Of a stretch of DNA of 64,000 nt, positions 46,581 through 55,907 are shown piece after piece. This stretch comes from Bacteroidota bacterium. GTDB lineage: Bacteria; Bacteroidota; Ignavibacteria; UBA10030; SZUA-254. Location: contig JAGVIE010000038.1 in assembly GCA_020056225.1 (NCBI GenBank), positions 1 through 64,000 of the forward strand, written 5' to 3'. Each line of letters starts with the position of its first letter. The stretch's first letter is position 1. The translations under genes and the position numbers were made by a program. The notes under the pieces were generated by a model. It was given only the letters and a program-made list of their open reading frames with translations. It was not told the origin of the DNA and made no database searches.

Positions 46581-47362
46581 TGAAACCCATTTTTAATATC
46601 GTCGTCATTTTCTGTTTATTCTATCACGGTAGAATACACGCGCAGTTAGAATCCTTCAGGGAAGATTCTACTTTCGGGACAGTGTCTTTCCGAAGTATAA
46701 CCGATGGGGTGAAAGTATTCGTAGATACGATATATATCGGAACGATACCAATAGAAAATATTGTCGTGACCGAAGGAACCCACCTTGTCAGATATATACA
46801 CCCCGACAGTATGAATTGGTTATATCCTGCCGTCGTTGAAACGGTAGTAATAAATTCCCGGGAACATATCGACAAGAAAGTCGATTTTTCTCATCGCTGT
46901 GTTGTACGTTCCGAGCCGTATGGCGCCTGCGTGCAATATCGCGATTCAATCATCGGCACTACACCGCTCATCTTATCGGTGACATCGAAAAACTATTTGA
47001 TCAAGTTATCAAAGAATGGGTTCAAAGATGAGATAATCCCTCTTTCGATTAGCGGCGGAGAGTTCAGCGTAAAATTGGAACCGGTTGAAGGGTCGGAAGT
47101 ATCTCAAGCGTCATTCCTTGCAACTAAGGAACAATTAGGATTTTCATCATCGGTATACATAGCTACCGGATCGGCAGTTTTGAGCGGTGCGACGGCGGCG
47201 TATTTTAAGATAAGAGCCGACCGGTTCTATGAAGATTATCGGAGAACCAATTCGGGCGCTACGCTTGATAAAGTCCGGAGATTAGACACCCTATCCGGAA
47301 TATCATTAGCGGCTACTGAAATCAGCTTATTTATCCTCAGTTATTATCTTCTTTCGCAATAA
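46577..47362 (+). CDS. PEGA-domain protein with signal peptide
   Basis: 261 residues with N-terminal signal sequence (MMKPIFNIVVIFCLFYHG) and two PEGA-type beta modules: GTVSFRSITDGVKVFVDTIY with GTIPIENIVVTEGTHLVRY, then VVRSEPYGACVQYRDSII with GTTPLILSV. The C-terminal part has two hydrophobic segments (SSVYIATGSAVLSGATAAYF and ISLAATEISLFILSYYLL), suggesting membrane anchoring or an envelope association. It overlaps the upstream gene by 4 bp (ATGA) and completes the three-gene operon. Function unknown; PEGA domains are usually extracytoplasmic binding modules. Confidence 0.75.
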   Translation: MMKPIFNIVVIFCLFYHGRIHAQLESFREDSTFGTVSFRSITDGVKVFVDTIYIGTIPIENIVVTEGTHLVRYIHPDSMNWLYPAVVETVVINSREHIDKKVDFSHRCVVRSEPYGACVQYRDSIIGTTPLILSVTSKNYLIKLSKNGFKDEIIPLSISGGEFSVKLEPVEGSEVSQASFLATKEQLGFSSSVYIATGSAVLSGATAAYFKIRADRFYEDYRRTNSGATLDKVRRLDTLSGISLAATEISLFILSYYLLSQ

Positions 47363-47384
47363 TATTATCTTGACCGGAAAAAAC

Positions 47385-47413
47385 TTGACTTTCAACAGCA
47401 TCAACAGTATATT
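47385..47413 (+). promoter_or_regulatory. Promoter of the Crp/Fnr gene
   Basis: -35 TTGACT (47385-47390), 17-nt spacer, -10 TATATT (47408-47413). Transcription would start about 45 nt before the ATG at 47466. It is an excellent sigma70-like match. Confidence 0.7.
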
Positions 47414-47465
47414 AGTTTGAAATTCGAATAAATTTTAGGATTAAATCTCAACATCTGCTAATATA

Positions 47466-48206
47466 ATGGAATCGAATATGGACTTTCCCATCACTTCTCA
47501 ACAACAGCCCTTAACCTCAGAACTCGGTGAAGCAATGGAATTCATACGCAGTGTGCCGGTATTTGCTGACATCGAAGCCGCCGAACTTATAAAAATCGTG
47601 CGTGTCGGCGTGCGTAAAAAATATAAAAAAGGAAGCATTATACTGCTTGAAGAAGAAACAGGCGCGGCGCTTTTCGTGATTGTTTCAGGAAAAGTTAAAA
47701 TTGTCCGCACTGACGACGAAGGGCGTGAAGTTATATTGTCGATACTCGGCGAGAATGATTTCTTCGGAGAAATGTCGATCCTCGATGGACTATCCCGCTC
47801 GGCAAGCGTGGTTGCAATTACAAAGACAGAGTTGTTTATGATCCATCGCAGGGATTTCCTAAAACTTATGCAGGATGTTCCTTCGGTTGCTATTTCGTTG
47901 TTGAAAGAGATGACTATGCGCCTTCGCAAAGCCGACTCACAGATTAAAAGCCTGTCGCTTAAAGACGCGACCGGCAGAGTTGCCAATGTTATTCTACAGC
48001 TTGCCGACGATATCGGTACAATAAGAAAAGGAAGAGTTGAAATCGATGAACTTCCGCTTCAGCAAGATCTTGCAAATATGGCGGGTACGTCGCGTGAAAC
48101 GATTTCCCGTGTTGTTCATAGTTTTATAAAAAAAGGACTGGTAGAACTCAGAGGCAACAAACTTATCATAAGCGATTACGATAAGTTCAAGAGTCTGTTT
48201 ATTTAA
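47466..48206 (+). CDS. Crp/Fnr-family transcription regulator
   Basis: 246 residues: a cyclic-nucleotide-binding beta-roll (GAALFVIVSGKVKIV, FFGEMSILDGLSRSASVVA, about 60-125), a dimerisation helix, and a winged helix-turn-helix with QQDLANMAGTSRETISRVV (about 200-218). The pattern EMSILDGLSRSAS carries Glu but not the full cAMP pocket (R..S/T), so the ligand is uncertain. Sensing cysteines of Fnr are absent. It begins the region with its own promoter and may control neighbouring genes, for which no operator could be identified. Confidence 0.9.
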   Translation: MESNMDFPITSQQQPLTSELGEAMEFIRSVPVFADIEAAELIKIVRVGVRKKYKKGSIILLEEETGAALFVIVSGKVKIVRTDDEGREVILSILGENDFFGEMSILDGLSRSASVVAITKTELFMIHRRDFLKLMQDVPSVAISLLKEMTMRLRKADSQIKSLSLKDATGRVANVILQLADDIGTIRKGRVEIDELPLQQDLANMAGTSRETISRVVHSFIKKGLVELRGNKLIISDYDKFKSLFI

Positions 48207-48259
48207 GTTGAAGTTAATTTATTTTTTTTCAATGCAACAAATTGATACGGGAGAGTTGA

Positions 48260-49087
48260 GTGTACGAAAAAGCGGATCTTCACATACATACTATCTATTC
48301 GGATGGCGTGCTGGCGCCGGCTGAATTGGTTGCTAAAGCAAAAGATGCCGGACTGAGCATCATCAGTATAACCGATCATGACAGCATCGGCGGAATTGAA
48401 GAAGCCATTGCCGCCGGCAAAGAAAAAGATGTGGAAGTAATCTCCGGTATAGAATTAAGCGCAAGCTTGAATGGCACAGAAATACACATTCTTGGTTACT
48501 TTGTAGATCATACCGATAAAAACTTAACCGATTCTTTATCGGGGTTTCAGGTGGAACGGATGAATCGTGCCAAACGGATTGTTGGTAAACTAAACAAAAT
48601 GAATGTTCCGATTGACATCGATTCTGTAATGGAGCATGTGACCGGTGATTCTGTGGGTAGACCGCATATTGCGAACGCGTTAGTAACCGATGGACATGCG
48701 GCGTCATACGAACAAGCGTTTATGAAATATATCGGCGATGGGCGCCCGGCGTATGAACGAAAGTGGAACTTCTCTCCTGAAGAAACAATCCGCCTTATTA
48801 ATAAAGCGGGCGGACTCTCGTTCCTTGCGCATCCTGGGCGATCGATGAATGAAGATTTATTATTTCGCCTTATCAAAGCTGGTCTCGACGGCATAGAAGT
48901 TATTCACCCAAGCCACTCGCCGGAGCTGGTCTATTATTATCGGGGCATCGTCAATGAGTATTGCTTGTTAGAAAGCGGCGGCTCCGATTATCATGGGGGT
49001 GAAAAAAGCGATGACCAAACATTGGGACGATTTGGAATATCAGCTTCGACTGTAGATATCATGCGGCGAAGATTAACATCTAATTAA
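48260..49087 (+). CDS. PHP-domain phosphoesterase
   Basis: 275 residues. The polymerase-and-histidinol-phosphatase metal sites are clear: [11 protein letters not shown] (6-16), [25 protein letters not shown] and GGSDYHGG. This arrangement corresponds to the YciV/TrpH-type (3',5'-nucleotide or RNA 5'-end phosphatase) enzymes; the substrate is inferred from family only. Translation starts at GTG (48260), with GGGAGAG five bases before, and no ATG fits better. The gene follows the Crp/Fnr gene by 53 bp. Confidence 0.9.
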   Translation: MYEKADLHIHTIYSDGVLAPAELVAKAKDAGLSIISITDHDSIGGIEEAIAAGKEKDVEVISGIELSASLNGTEIHILGYFVDHTDKNLTDSLSGFQVERMNRAKRIVGKLNKMNVPIDIDSVMEHVTGDSVGRPHIANALVTDGHAASYEQAFMKYIGDGRPAYERKWNFSPEETIRLINKAGGLSFLAHPGRSMNEDLLFRLIKAGLDGIEVIHPSHSPELVYYYRGIVNEYCLLESGGSDYHGGEKSDDQTLGRFGISASTVDIMRRRLTSN

Positions 49088-49124
49088 CTGTTACCAGCAC
49101 TATTTTTTCATTAGAAATAACAAT

Positions 49125-49604
49125 ATGACAAACATAATAGAAGGCGCACTATCTGCGGCACCATACAAATTCGGCATCGTTGTTAGCCGGTTCAACGAAT
49201 TTATCACAAAGCGATTGCTCGATTCTGCTATTGATTGCTTAATCAGACACGGCGCATCCGAGAAAGCTATCGATGTAGTATATTGCCCCGGCGCATTTGA
49301 GATTCCTCAGGTCGCTCAAAAACTTGCACTCTCAGCCAATTACAATGCGGTGATCTGTTTGGGCTGTGTCATCCAGGGCGATACTCCGCACTTTGAGTAT
49401 ATTGCCAACACAGTTAGTGTAGGTATTAACCGTGTTGCGCTAGAGACAAAGGTGCCGGTAATTTTTGGCGTGCTCACAACTGATTCGCTTGAGCAGGCAA
49501 TTGAGCGTGCGGGAACCAAAGCCGGCAATAAGGGGTGGGACGCCGCAATGACAGCGATCGAACTGGCAGATCTACAGAAGAAAATATCTGGTAAAAAGAA
49601 ATAA
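49125..49604 (+). CDS. ribH: 6,7-dimethyl-8-ribityllumazine synthase
   Basis: 159 residues, the typical length. It joins the ribityl-aminouracil and dihydroxybutanone phosphate in the penultimate step of riboflavin synthesis, forming a 60-subunit or pentameric shell. Motifs: [14 protein letters not shown] (about 19-32), [15 protein letters not shown], and [14 protein letters not shown] with the catalytic His near residue 86. The remaining riboflavin genes are not in the window. It is preceded by the PHP gene, and a GTG-start PorZ-like gene follows after 27 bp. Confidence 0.96.
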   Translation: MTNIIEGALSAAPYKFGIVVSRFNEFITKRLLDSAIDCLIRHGASEKAIDVVYCPGAFEIPQVAQKLALSANYNAVICLGCVIQGDTPHFEYIANTVSVGINRVALETKVPVIFGVLTTDSLEQAIERAGTKAGNKGWDAAMTAIELADLQKKISGKKK

Positions 49605-49631
49605 TATACACTAACGATAGGATATAACCCG

Positions 49632-51899
49632 GTGCGAGCGTGCTGGTTGTTTGTGCTGATTGGATTTGCCGGATCAATTGCTTTAGGCAGTGTTGGGCAA
49701 TGGAAAACATATACTACTAAACGGCAAGTGCGAGCAATCGCCGCCGATTACCGAGACCCACACATACTATGGGTTGCTACAAGCGGAGGAATGTTCACAT
49801 ATAACTCAACCACTAACACTTATAGGGAATATACTACATCCGAAGGTTTGCGAAGCATTGATTTAACTGCAATTGCATCCGATAATCTGGGAACCATCTG
49901 GATTGGCGCATCTAACGGGATGATTCACCGCTATAATCCTACTACAGGGGAATGGCATTATATTACTCAGATCGCTGCCGATAAAGATCACGGCTCAAGC
50001 AAGCGGATCAATTCACTGCTCGTCTTAGGCGATAGCCTGTACATTCTTTCCGATATCGGCGTAAGTGTCTTTTCTGTGTCAACCCTTATGTTCAAAGAAA
50101 GCTACTTACACTCATTTGCCACTAAGGCAAAATCGATGGTATTCTTTGGCGGGCGAATTTGGATCGGAACAGATAACGGAGTTGCATGTACACCGGAATC
50201 TAATCCTAATCCTTCGGCGCCAGATGGATGGCAGGTATATACTTCGATCGAGGGGTTGCCGTCGAATGCCGTTTCACAACTCGATATTTATAATGGAAAA
50301 CTAATCGCCGGAACATCGAATGGAATGGCTTTTTTCAGCGATACATCTTGGATCTTATATACCGGCACATCAAATAAAACTATACTTGGGCTTGATGTGC
50401 ACAATACCGGTAGCAGCGATACACTGTTATATTTCATTTCAAATAATCCGAACGCTCTCTGGAAAATTAATAATTACAATGAAGTTGAACTAATAACTCA
50501 GTTCAGTTATTTGCTGAGCACAATATTTTCTCCAACGGTAATTGGAACAGAATCAGCCGGCTTGCTAATTTTGCAAGATAGTATTTGGGCAACGCATCTT
50601 CCTCAGGGTCCGCCATCCAACAAATTTATTGGGATTGCGGTCGACCAAAGGGGTTTGGTATGGTCGGGCACTGGGAAAAGCGGCGGCGAGGGTTTCATAA
50701 GTTTTGATGGCACACAGTGGAGAACATATAATCGACAGCAGTACCCGGAATTCCGGTATAATGAATTTTTCAAAGTCAATATCGGATTGAATAACTCGAA
50801 GTGGATAAGTAACTGGGGCGGTGGCGTGGTACTTGTCGATGATACTGGAAATGTTAGAAAAGTCTTCAACACAACCAACGGTATCCCCCCATGTATATTA
50901 GACGACCCCAACTATGCAGTTGTAACGGGAGCCGCCGCAGACAGAAATGGCAATACGTGGATAACAAGCCGTACTCCGCCGGGCGATACAATTCTTACAC
51001 GATTTAAAACCGATTCTTCTCTTAATTATTTGACCGGGTGTATAATCTCTAACTGCCAGGTGCGAAACCCCCTAAATTATTTTACAGATATTGTGATAGA
51101 TAATAATAATACAAAGTGGTTTGCAAATTATTTTCGGTTTGAGCCGCTGCCAACTATCGGATTCTTTTACTTTAATGAAGATCTAGCATTGCCCGGAACC
51201 GTTAATGGTTGGGGAAAAATTACTTCATCCGACGATGAAACGCTTGATAAAGTTTACTGCCTCGCTGTTGGGCACGAAGGCGATGTGTGGGTTGGTACCG
51301 GCCAGGGCATAACTATTATTTTTAACCCTGCCGATCCGAAAAACAATATTTCATCATACCATCCTCTTCGCGATCAGGTAATACAATCGATAGTTGTCGA
51401 CGCTCTTGATAATAAATGGGTTGCGACTCAACAAAACGGAGTTTTTGTTCTCTCCCCCGATGGTACATCCATTCTTGAAAAGTATACCGTTGAAAATACC
51501 AACGGGCAACTCCTCGCCGATGATATCAACTCGATTGCAATAAATCACACCACGGGTACTATATATTTCGGCACCGAGAAAGGATTATCGAGTCTCACGA
51601 CCTCTGCGGTTACCCCTGCTCAAACTTTAGGTGCGATAATGGTTTCGCCTAACCCATTCTACCTTCCATCAGCTGTTGACCTTACGGTTGACGGGCTGGT
51701 TCGTTCTTCATCATTGAAAATATTGAGTGTGGATGGAAAGCTTGTCAGAGAAATCCCAACTCCCGGAGGACGAATAGGCTTTTGGGATGGAAGAAATGAA
51801 AAAGGTGACTTTGTTTCTACCGGCATCTATTTTGTCGTTGTATATTCCGATGGAGTGGAGCAAACAGCCACCGGAAAGATCGCCGTCATACGCAAATAA
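49632..51899 (+). CDS. PorZ-like T9SS protein (two-component regulator propellers plus sorting domain)
   Basis: 755 residues. Signal peptide (from GTG: MRACWLFVLIGFAGSIALG), then repeated regulator-propeller blades (HILWVATSGGMFTYN, NLGTIWIGASNGMIHRYN, DVWVGTGQGITIIFN, GTIYFGTEKGLSSL), and a C-terminal sorting/FlgD-like beta domain (SPNPFYLPSAVDLTV ... WDGRNEKGDFVSTGIYFVVVY). This matches the layout and length of PorZ, a T9SS surface component in Porphyromonas that handles anionic lipopolysaccharide; the identification is by layout, so PorZ-like is safer. It starts at GTG with weak ribosome site ATAGGATATAACCCG. No other T9SS core gene is adjacent. Confidence 0.72.
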   Translation: MRACWLFVLIGFAGSIALGSVGQWKTYTTKRQVRAIAADYRDPHILWVATSGGMFTYNSTTNTYREYTTSEGLRSIDLTAIASDNLGTIWIGASNGMIHRYNPTTGEWHYITQIAADKDHGSSKRINSLLVLGDSLYILSDIGVSVFSVSTLMFKESYLHSFATKAKSMVFFGGRIWIGTDNGVACTPESNPNPSAPDGWQVYTSIEGLPSNAVSQLDIYNGKLIAGTSNGMAFFSDTSWILYTGTSNKTILGLDVHNTGSSDTLLYFISNNPNALWKINNYNEVELITQFSYLLSTIFSPTVIGTESAGLLILQDSIWATHLPQGPPSNKFIGIAVDQRGLVWSGTGKSGGEGFISFDGTQWRTYNRQQYPEFRYNEFFKVNIGLNNSKWISNWGGGVVLVDDTGNVRKVFNTTNGIPPCILDDPNYAVVTGAAADRNGNTWITSRTPPGDTILTRFKTDSSLNYLTGCIISNCQVRNPLNYFTDIVIDNNNTKWFANYFRFEPLPTIGFFYFNEDLALPGTVNGWGKITSSDDETLDKVYCLAVGHEGDVWVGTGQGITIIFNPADPKNNISSYHPLRDQVIQSIVVDALDNKWVATQQNGVFVLSPDGTSILEKYTVENTNGQLLADDINSIAINHTTGTIYFGTEKGLSSLTTSAVTPAQTLGAIMVSPNPFYLPSAVDLTVDGLVRSSSLKILSVDGKLVREIPTPGGRIGFWDGRNEKGDFVSTGIYFVVVYSDGVEQTATGKIAVIRK

Positions 51900-52023
51900 A
51901 CTCGCCTCTCCCCCACCATAACCCTGCGAACATTTTTGGCGTGCCGGTGCATTAATAAAGCATGGTTAAAATTTCGGATATTGTTGTCTATTTTGTCACT
52001 TCTAATTATGCCGGAGGCATACC

Positions 52024-52052
52024 TTGACTATCTACTGATAATTTTCTATATT
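52024..52052 (+). promoter_or_regulatory. Promoter of the yceD-rpmF-fab operon
   Basis: -35 TTGACT (52024-52029), 17-nt spacer, -10 TATATT (52047-52052). It is the same combination as the promoter at 47385. Transcription would start near 52059, about 50 nt before the ATG at 52111. Confidence 0.7.
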
Positions 52053-52110
52053 ATTTAAGTTTTTTATCAAAAAAGCGCGTTTTTTGAGTATTGAAGGTGT
52101 AAAAAACTCG

Positions 52111-52638
52111 ATGCGACAGGTGAAAAAGGTCAACGATGTGGTGAAAATTCGGATTTCTGGACTCTCCATCGGGATCCACGAGTTTCACTTCGTTTATGAT
52201 TCATCGGTACTTAGCTTAGATGGAAATTTTCCAAAGCCGGTTGAAATCGACGCCATACTTGACAAAACTGCGCATCAGATATTATTAAAAGTAAATCTAA
52301 AAACATCCGGGCGATTTCAGTGTGACCGATGCCTTGATGAGTTCGAGCAACCAATTTCAACATCCTACCAGATCTTTTATCTGTATCGTAGTACAGAAAC
52401 TGAGAGGATTGTTCAAGACGAACTCCAGATCATCAGCCCCGATACGGTTGAAATTAATCTGACAGACGATATACGCCAGATGATATTGCTATCGGTGCCG
52501 TTGAAACTCTTATGTTCCGAAGATTGTAAGGGGCTTTGTCCACGATGCGGCGCCAACTGGAATCTTCGGTTATGTAATTGCAAAGAAGATGTTGGTGATC
52601 CACGCCTGCAAGGCTTGAAAGATTTGTTAAACAATTGA
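52111..52638 (+). CDS. YceD/DUF177 family protein
   Basis: 175 residues. The family is encoded directly before rpmF in many bacteria and is linked to 23S rRNA metabolism or L32 handling. Conserved cysteines are seen in FQCDRCLDEFEQP (about 71-83) and in CSEDCKGLCPRCGANWN near the C-terminus, forming likely metal sites. The ATG at 52111 is preferred to a TTG at 52084, which has no ribosome site; GAAGGTG lies about 11 bp before the ATG. The gene opens the operon with the candidate promoter at 52024. Confidence 0.9.
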   Translation: MRQVKKVNDVVKIRISGLSIGIHEFHFVYDSSVLSLDGNFPKPVEIDAILDKTAHQILLKVNLKTSGRFQCDRCLDEFEQPISTSYQIFYLYRSTETERIVQDELQIISPDTVEINLTDDIRQMILLSVPLKLLCSEDCKGLCPRCGANWNLRLCNCKEDVGDPRLQGLKDLLNN

Positions 52639-52660
52639 ACAGTAAAAAGGAAAAATTCAA

Positions 52661-52840
52661 ATGCCTAATCCCAAAAGACGCCATTCGAAATCACGCGGAG
52701 CCAAACGGCGTACACATTATAAAGCAACAAAACCATCAACAGCTGAATGCCCAAATTGTCACGAACATAAGCTTCAGCATCGCGCTTGCCCTAATTGCGG
52801 TCACTACAATGGGCGTTCAATCATGATGCCCAAAGAATAA
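52661..52840 (+). CDS. rpmF: 50S ribosomal protein L32
   Basis: 59 residues, starting MPNPKRRHSKSRGAKRRTH. Zinc-binding cysteines CPNC and CPNC are near residues 30 and 44 (ECPNCHEHKLQHRACPNCG), as in zinc-type L32. AAAAAGGAAAAATTCAA precedes the ATG. It lies 22 bp after yceD, the standard yceD-rpmF pairing, and is too short for typical ORF cut-offs; a longer frame at 52635-52826 is a shadow. Confidence 0.96.
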   Translation: MPNPKRRHSKSRGAKRRTHYKATKPSTAECPNCHEHKLQHRACPNCGHYNGRSIMMPKE

Positions 52841-52920
52841 TTATCATTCCTGACGGGATCATCACTTATCACACTACAGAATGATGATATGGATAGACCG
52901 CTAATCGGTTATATTTTTCC

Positions 52921-53958
52921 ATGTGTATTCTAACATCTTTGGAAACAAAACGATCACACATACTGATTGCTATTGACGCTATGGGCGGTGATTTTGCTCC
53001 GGTAAATGTTATTGCCGGAACAATCGATGCGTTGCGCGAAACAAGCAATCGCTTTGAGGTTGTCCTTGTCGGTTCCGGAGATAAGTTGATGAAAGAAACA
53101 CAGAAATATAAAGGAGAAGAACTTAGGTATTGCATACAGGAAGCTTCACAGGTAATTGATATGCATGACCCGGCGACAGCCGGAATAAAGCAGAAACGCG
53201 ATTCCTCAATAAGTGTCGGCATAACTATGCACAAAGAAGGTAATGCCGATGCTTTCGTTAGCGCGGGACATTCGGGGGCGGTTTTGTCTACCGCCACTTT
53301 GATTCTGGGGCGTCTTGAAGGTATCGGAAGACCGACTATAGGAACGTTTCTTCCCACTGAACGCGGAGTTTGTTTATTACTCGATGCCGGCGCTAATGTT
53401 GACTGCAAACCTCAGCATTTATATGAATTTGCGCTTATGGGAAGTATATATTCAAGTGAAATGTTTCAAATTAAAAACCCTTCAATCGGATTGTTAAATA
53501 TCGGCGAAGAGGAATCTAAGGGAAATGATGTTGTAAAAGAGGCACATAAACTTCTTAGCAAAAGCAAATTAAATTTCATCGGTAACGTGGAAGGAAGAGA
53601 CATTCTTCCCGGAAAATCCGACGTAGTGGTGTGTGACGGATTTATCGGTAATGTAATCTTAAAATTTGGCGAAAGTATTCCTTCGTTTTTTAAGGGAAGA
53701 ATAAAAAGAATTGCAAGTAAAAACATATTTATGAAAGTATTTAGCGGTCTGGTGCGAAACACACTTCGTGAAGCGCTAAAAAGCATGGATTATGAAGAGT
53801 ATGGCGGCGTACCCGTACTTGGTGTGAATGGCGTTGTGATAATCGGCCATGGGAAATCGACACCCAAAGCAATAAAAAATATGTTACTGCGAGCCGAGGA
53901 AATGGTTCGGAAAAATATCAATGGCCGCATTCAAGAAGCATTAACAATTGAAAAATGA
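52921..53958 (+). CDS. plsX: Phosphate acyltransferase PlsX
   Basis: 345 residues. It converts acyl-ACP into acyl-phosphate for phospholipid synthesis. Motifs: IAIDAMGGDFAPVNVIAG (about 16-33), GNADAFVSAGHSGAVL, GVCLLLDAGANVDCKP, and GNVEGRDILPG with VVVCDGFIGNVILK. The start at 52921 lacks a clear ribosome site and a few N-terminal residues before LIAIDAMGGD might be excess. It overlaps fabH by 4 bp. Confidence 0.96.
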   Translation: MCILTSLETKRSHILIAIDAMGGDFAPVNVIAGTIDALRETSNRFEVVLVGSGDKLMKETQKYKGEELRYCIQEASQVIDMHDPATAGIKQKRDSSISVGITMHKEGNADAFVSAGHSGAVLSTATLILGRLEGIGRPTIGTFLPTERGVCLLLDAGANVDCKPQHLYEFALMGSIYSSEMFQIKNPSIGLLNIGEEESKGNDVVKEAHKLLSKSKLNFIGNVEGRDILPGKSDVVVCDGFIGNVILKFGESIPSFFKGRIKRIASKNIFMKVFSGLVRNTLREALKSMDYEEYGGVPVLGVNGVVIIGHGKSTPKAIKNMLLRAEEMVRKNINGRIQEALTIEK

Positions 53959-54977
53959 AAGATCAAAATTTAACTCGTAAACGCGCCGCTATAACTGCTG
54001 TGGGCCATTACGTCCCGGATAAAATTCTAACGAATGCAGAGTTGGAAAAGATGGTCAATACTACCGATGAGTGGATTACAACGCGAACCGGTATCCGCGA
54101 GCGTCGCATACTGGAACATGGGGCTACATCTGATCTTGGGGCAAAAGCCATCCAAGCGGCATTGAAGAATAGAGGGATCGGTCCGGAAGAAATCGATGTA
54201 ATCATAGTTGCCACTGTTACACCGGATATGCTTTTTCCGCCGACAGCATGTGTAATTCAGGAAAAAATTGGCGCGAAAAATGCTTGGGGATTTGATCTGT
54301 CAGCCGCCTGTTCCGGATTTATTTATGCACTTGTTGTGGGATCTCAATTGATTGAGGCGGGAGTACACAAAAAGGTTATCGTAGTTGGGGCAGATAAAAT
54401 GAGTTCTATTACCGATTACACAGACCGTAATACATGTATTCTCTTCGGCGATGCCGGCGCGGCGGTACTTCTTGAGCCGAGCGAGGATAATTCTATGGGA
54501 GTTCTAGATTTTAGACTTTATTGTGATGGTTCGGGCCGCGAGCACCTGCATATGAAAGGCGGTGGTAGTCTCAACCCGCCTACACACGAAACTGTCGATA
54601 AAAAATGGCATTATATTTATCAGGATGGAAAAGCCGTATTTAAGGTAGCCGTTATAGGCATGGCTGATGTGTCGGCGGAAATTATGGAACGCAACAATCT
54701 TAAAAGCGAAGATATCGCTTACCTTGTACCACATCAGGCAAATCTTCGTATAATTGATGCATGCAGATCGCGGATGGATCTCGATCCGTCAAAAGTGATG
54801 ATCAATATTGAAAAATACGGTAATACGACCGCCGCAACTATTCCTCTGTGTATTTCGGAATGGTGGCAAGCGGGCAAATTACAGAAGGGGCATAATATTA
54901 TCCTCTCAAGTTTCGGTGCCGGATATACATGGGGTGCGATTTATGTCAAATGGTCGATGAATAATCCTAAAAATTGA
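53955..54977 (+). CDS. fabH: 3-oxoacyl-ACP synthase III
   Basis: 340 residues. FabH starts fatty acid synthesis by condensing acetyl-CoA with malonyl-ACP. The Cys-His-Asn triad is Cys119 (SAACSGFIYAL), His260 (VPHQANLRI) and Asn290 (KYGNTTAATIP). It overlaps plsX by 4 bp (ATGA) and precedes fabD by 7 bp, so it is translationally coupled. The length and motif order are standard. Confidence 0.97.
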   Translation: MKDQNLTRKRAAITAVGHYVPDKILTNAELEKMVNTTDEWITTRTGIRERRILEHGATSDLGAKAIQAALKNRGIGPEEIDVIIVATVTPDMLFPPTACVIQEKIGAKNAWGFDLSAACSGFIYALVVGSQLIEAGVHKKVIVVGADKMSSITDYTDRNTCILFGDAGAAVLLEPSEDNSMGVLDFRLYCDGSGREHLHMKGGGSLNPPTHETVDKKWHYIYQDGKAVFKVAVIGMADVSAEIMERNNLKSEDIAYLVPHQANLRIIDACRSRMDLDPSKVMINIEKYGNTTAATIPLCISEWWQAGKLQKGHNIILSSFGAGYTWGAIYVKWSMNNPKN

Positions 54978-54984
54978 ATAAAGA

Positions 54985-55905
54985 ATGCCGAAGGTCGCCT
55001 ACATATTTCCCGGTCAAGGCTCCCAGTATGTTGGGATGGGAAAAGATTTGTACGAACGCAGTGATAAAGCGCGCGAGTTGTTCGATAAAGCCGACGCTTT
55101 GTTGGGCATCAATCTCAGCAGCATATGTTTTGACGGACCGGAAGATGCGCTTAGACAAACGAAGAACACTCAGCCCGCACTATTTTTGCACAGCATGGTT
55201 TTAGTAAGTATGATTAACCGAAACAATGCCTCGATGGTTGCGGGGCATTCGCTCGGAGAATATTCTGCGCTTGTTGCTGCCGGCGCATTGACATTCGAAG
55301 ATGGACTTAGATTGGTTCGCCTACGCGGCGAGTTGATGCAATATGCCGGTGAAAAGGAAAAGGGGACTATGGCGGCGGTCGTTGGGCTGAACACGGAAGT
55401 TGTTGAGGAAATTTGTCGGGAAGCAAGCAGTGCGGGTGTTGTACAATGTGCCAACTTTAATTCCCCGGGCCAGATTGTTATCAGCGGTTCCGTAGGGGGT
55501 ATTCAAAAGGCAATGGAAATTGCTAAAGCACGCGGTGCAAAACTTGTCAAAGAGCTTGTGGTCAGCGGCGCCTTCCATTCTCCATTAATGAAGAGTGCGC
55601 TGGAAGGTTTGAATGCGGGGCTAAATTCAGCGGTTATAAGGGACGCTCAAATTCCGGTATATGCAAATGTAACCGGAAAGGGCGTGCAAAAAGCAGAAGA
55701 AATTCGTACATTGCTAAACGAACAGCTTACAAAACCTGTGTGCTGGGAAGAATCGATCGTTCAGATGATAGCCGATGGGGCTACGACATTCATCGAATTT
55801 GGTCCCGGCAAAGTTCTTCAAGGTTTGGTGAAACGCATCAACAATAATATTGATGTGAAAGGCGTAGATAAATTTGATGATATACAAAAAATAGAGCAGA
55901 TTTAA
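54985..55905 (+). CDS. fabD: Malonyl-CoA:ACP transacylase
   Basis: 306 residues. FabD loads malonate onto ACP. The nucleophile Ser89 is in AGHSLGEYSAL, the entry motif PGQGSQYVGMG is at the N-terminus (9-19), and the catalytic His is in VSGAFHSPLM. It is part of the fab operon, directly after fabH and 2 bp before fabG. Confidence 0.97.
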   Translation: MPKVAYIFPGQGSQYVGMGKDLYERSDKARELFDKADALLGINLSSICFDGPEDALRQTKNTQPALFLHSMVLVSMINRNNASMVAGHSLGEYSALVAAGALTFEDGLRLVRLRGELMQYAGEKEKGTMAAVVGLNTEVVEEICREASSAGVVQCANFNSPGQIVISGSVGGIQKAMEIAKARGAKLVKELVVSGAFHSPLMKSALEGLNAGLNSAVIRDAQIPVYANVTGKGVQKAEEIRTLLNEQLTKPVCWEESIVQMIADGATTFIEFGPGKVLQGLVKRINNNIDVKGVDKFDDIQKIEQI

Positions 55906-55907
55906 TA

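Noticed and set aside
52635-52826. 63-residue frame overlapping the L32 region
   Set aside because: The frame at 52661-52840 encodes complete L32 with its zinc cysteines; the other is out of frame with it.
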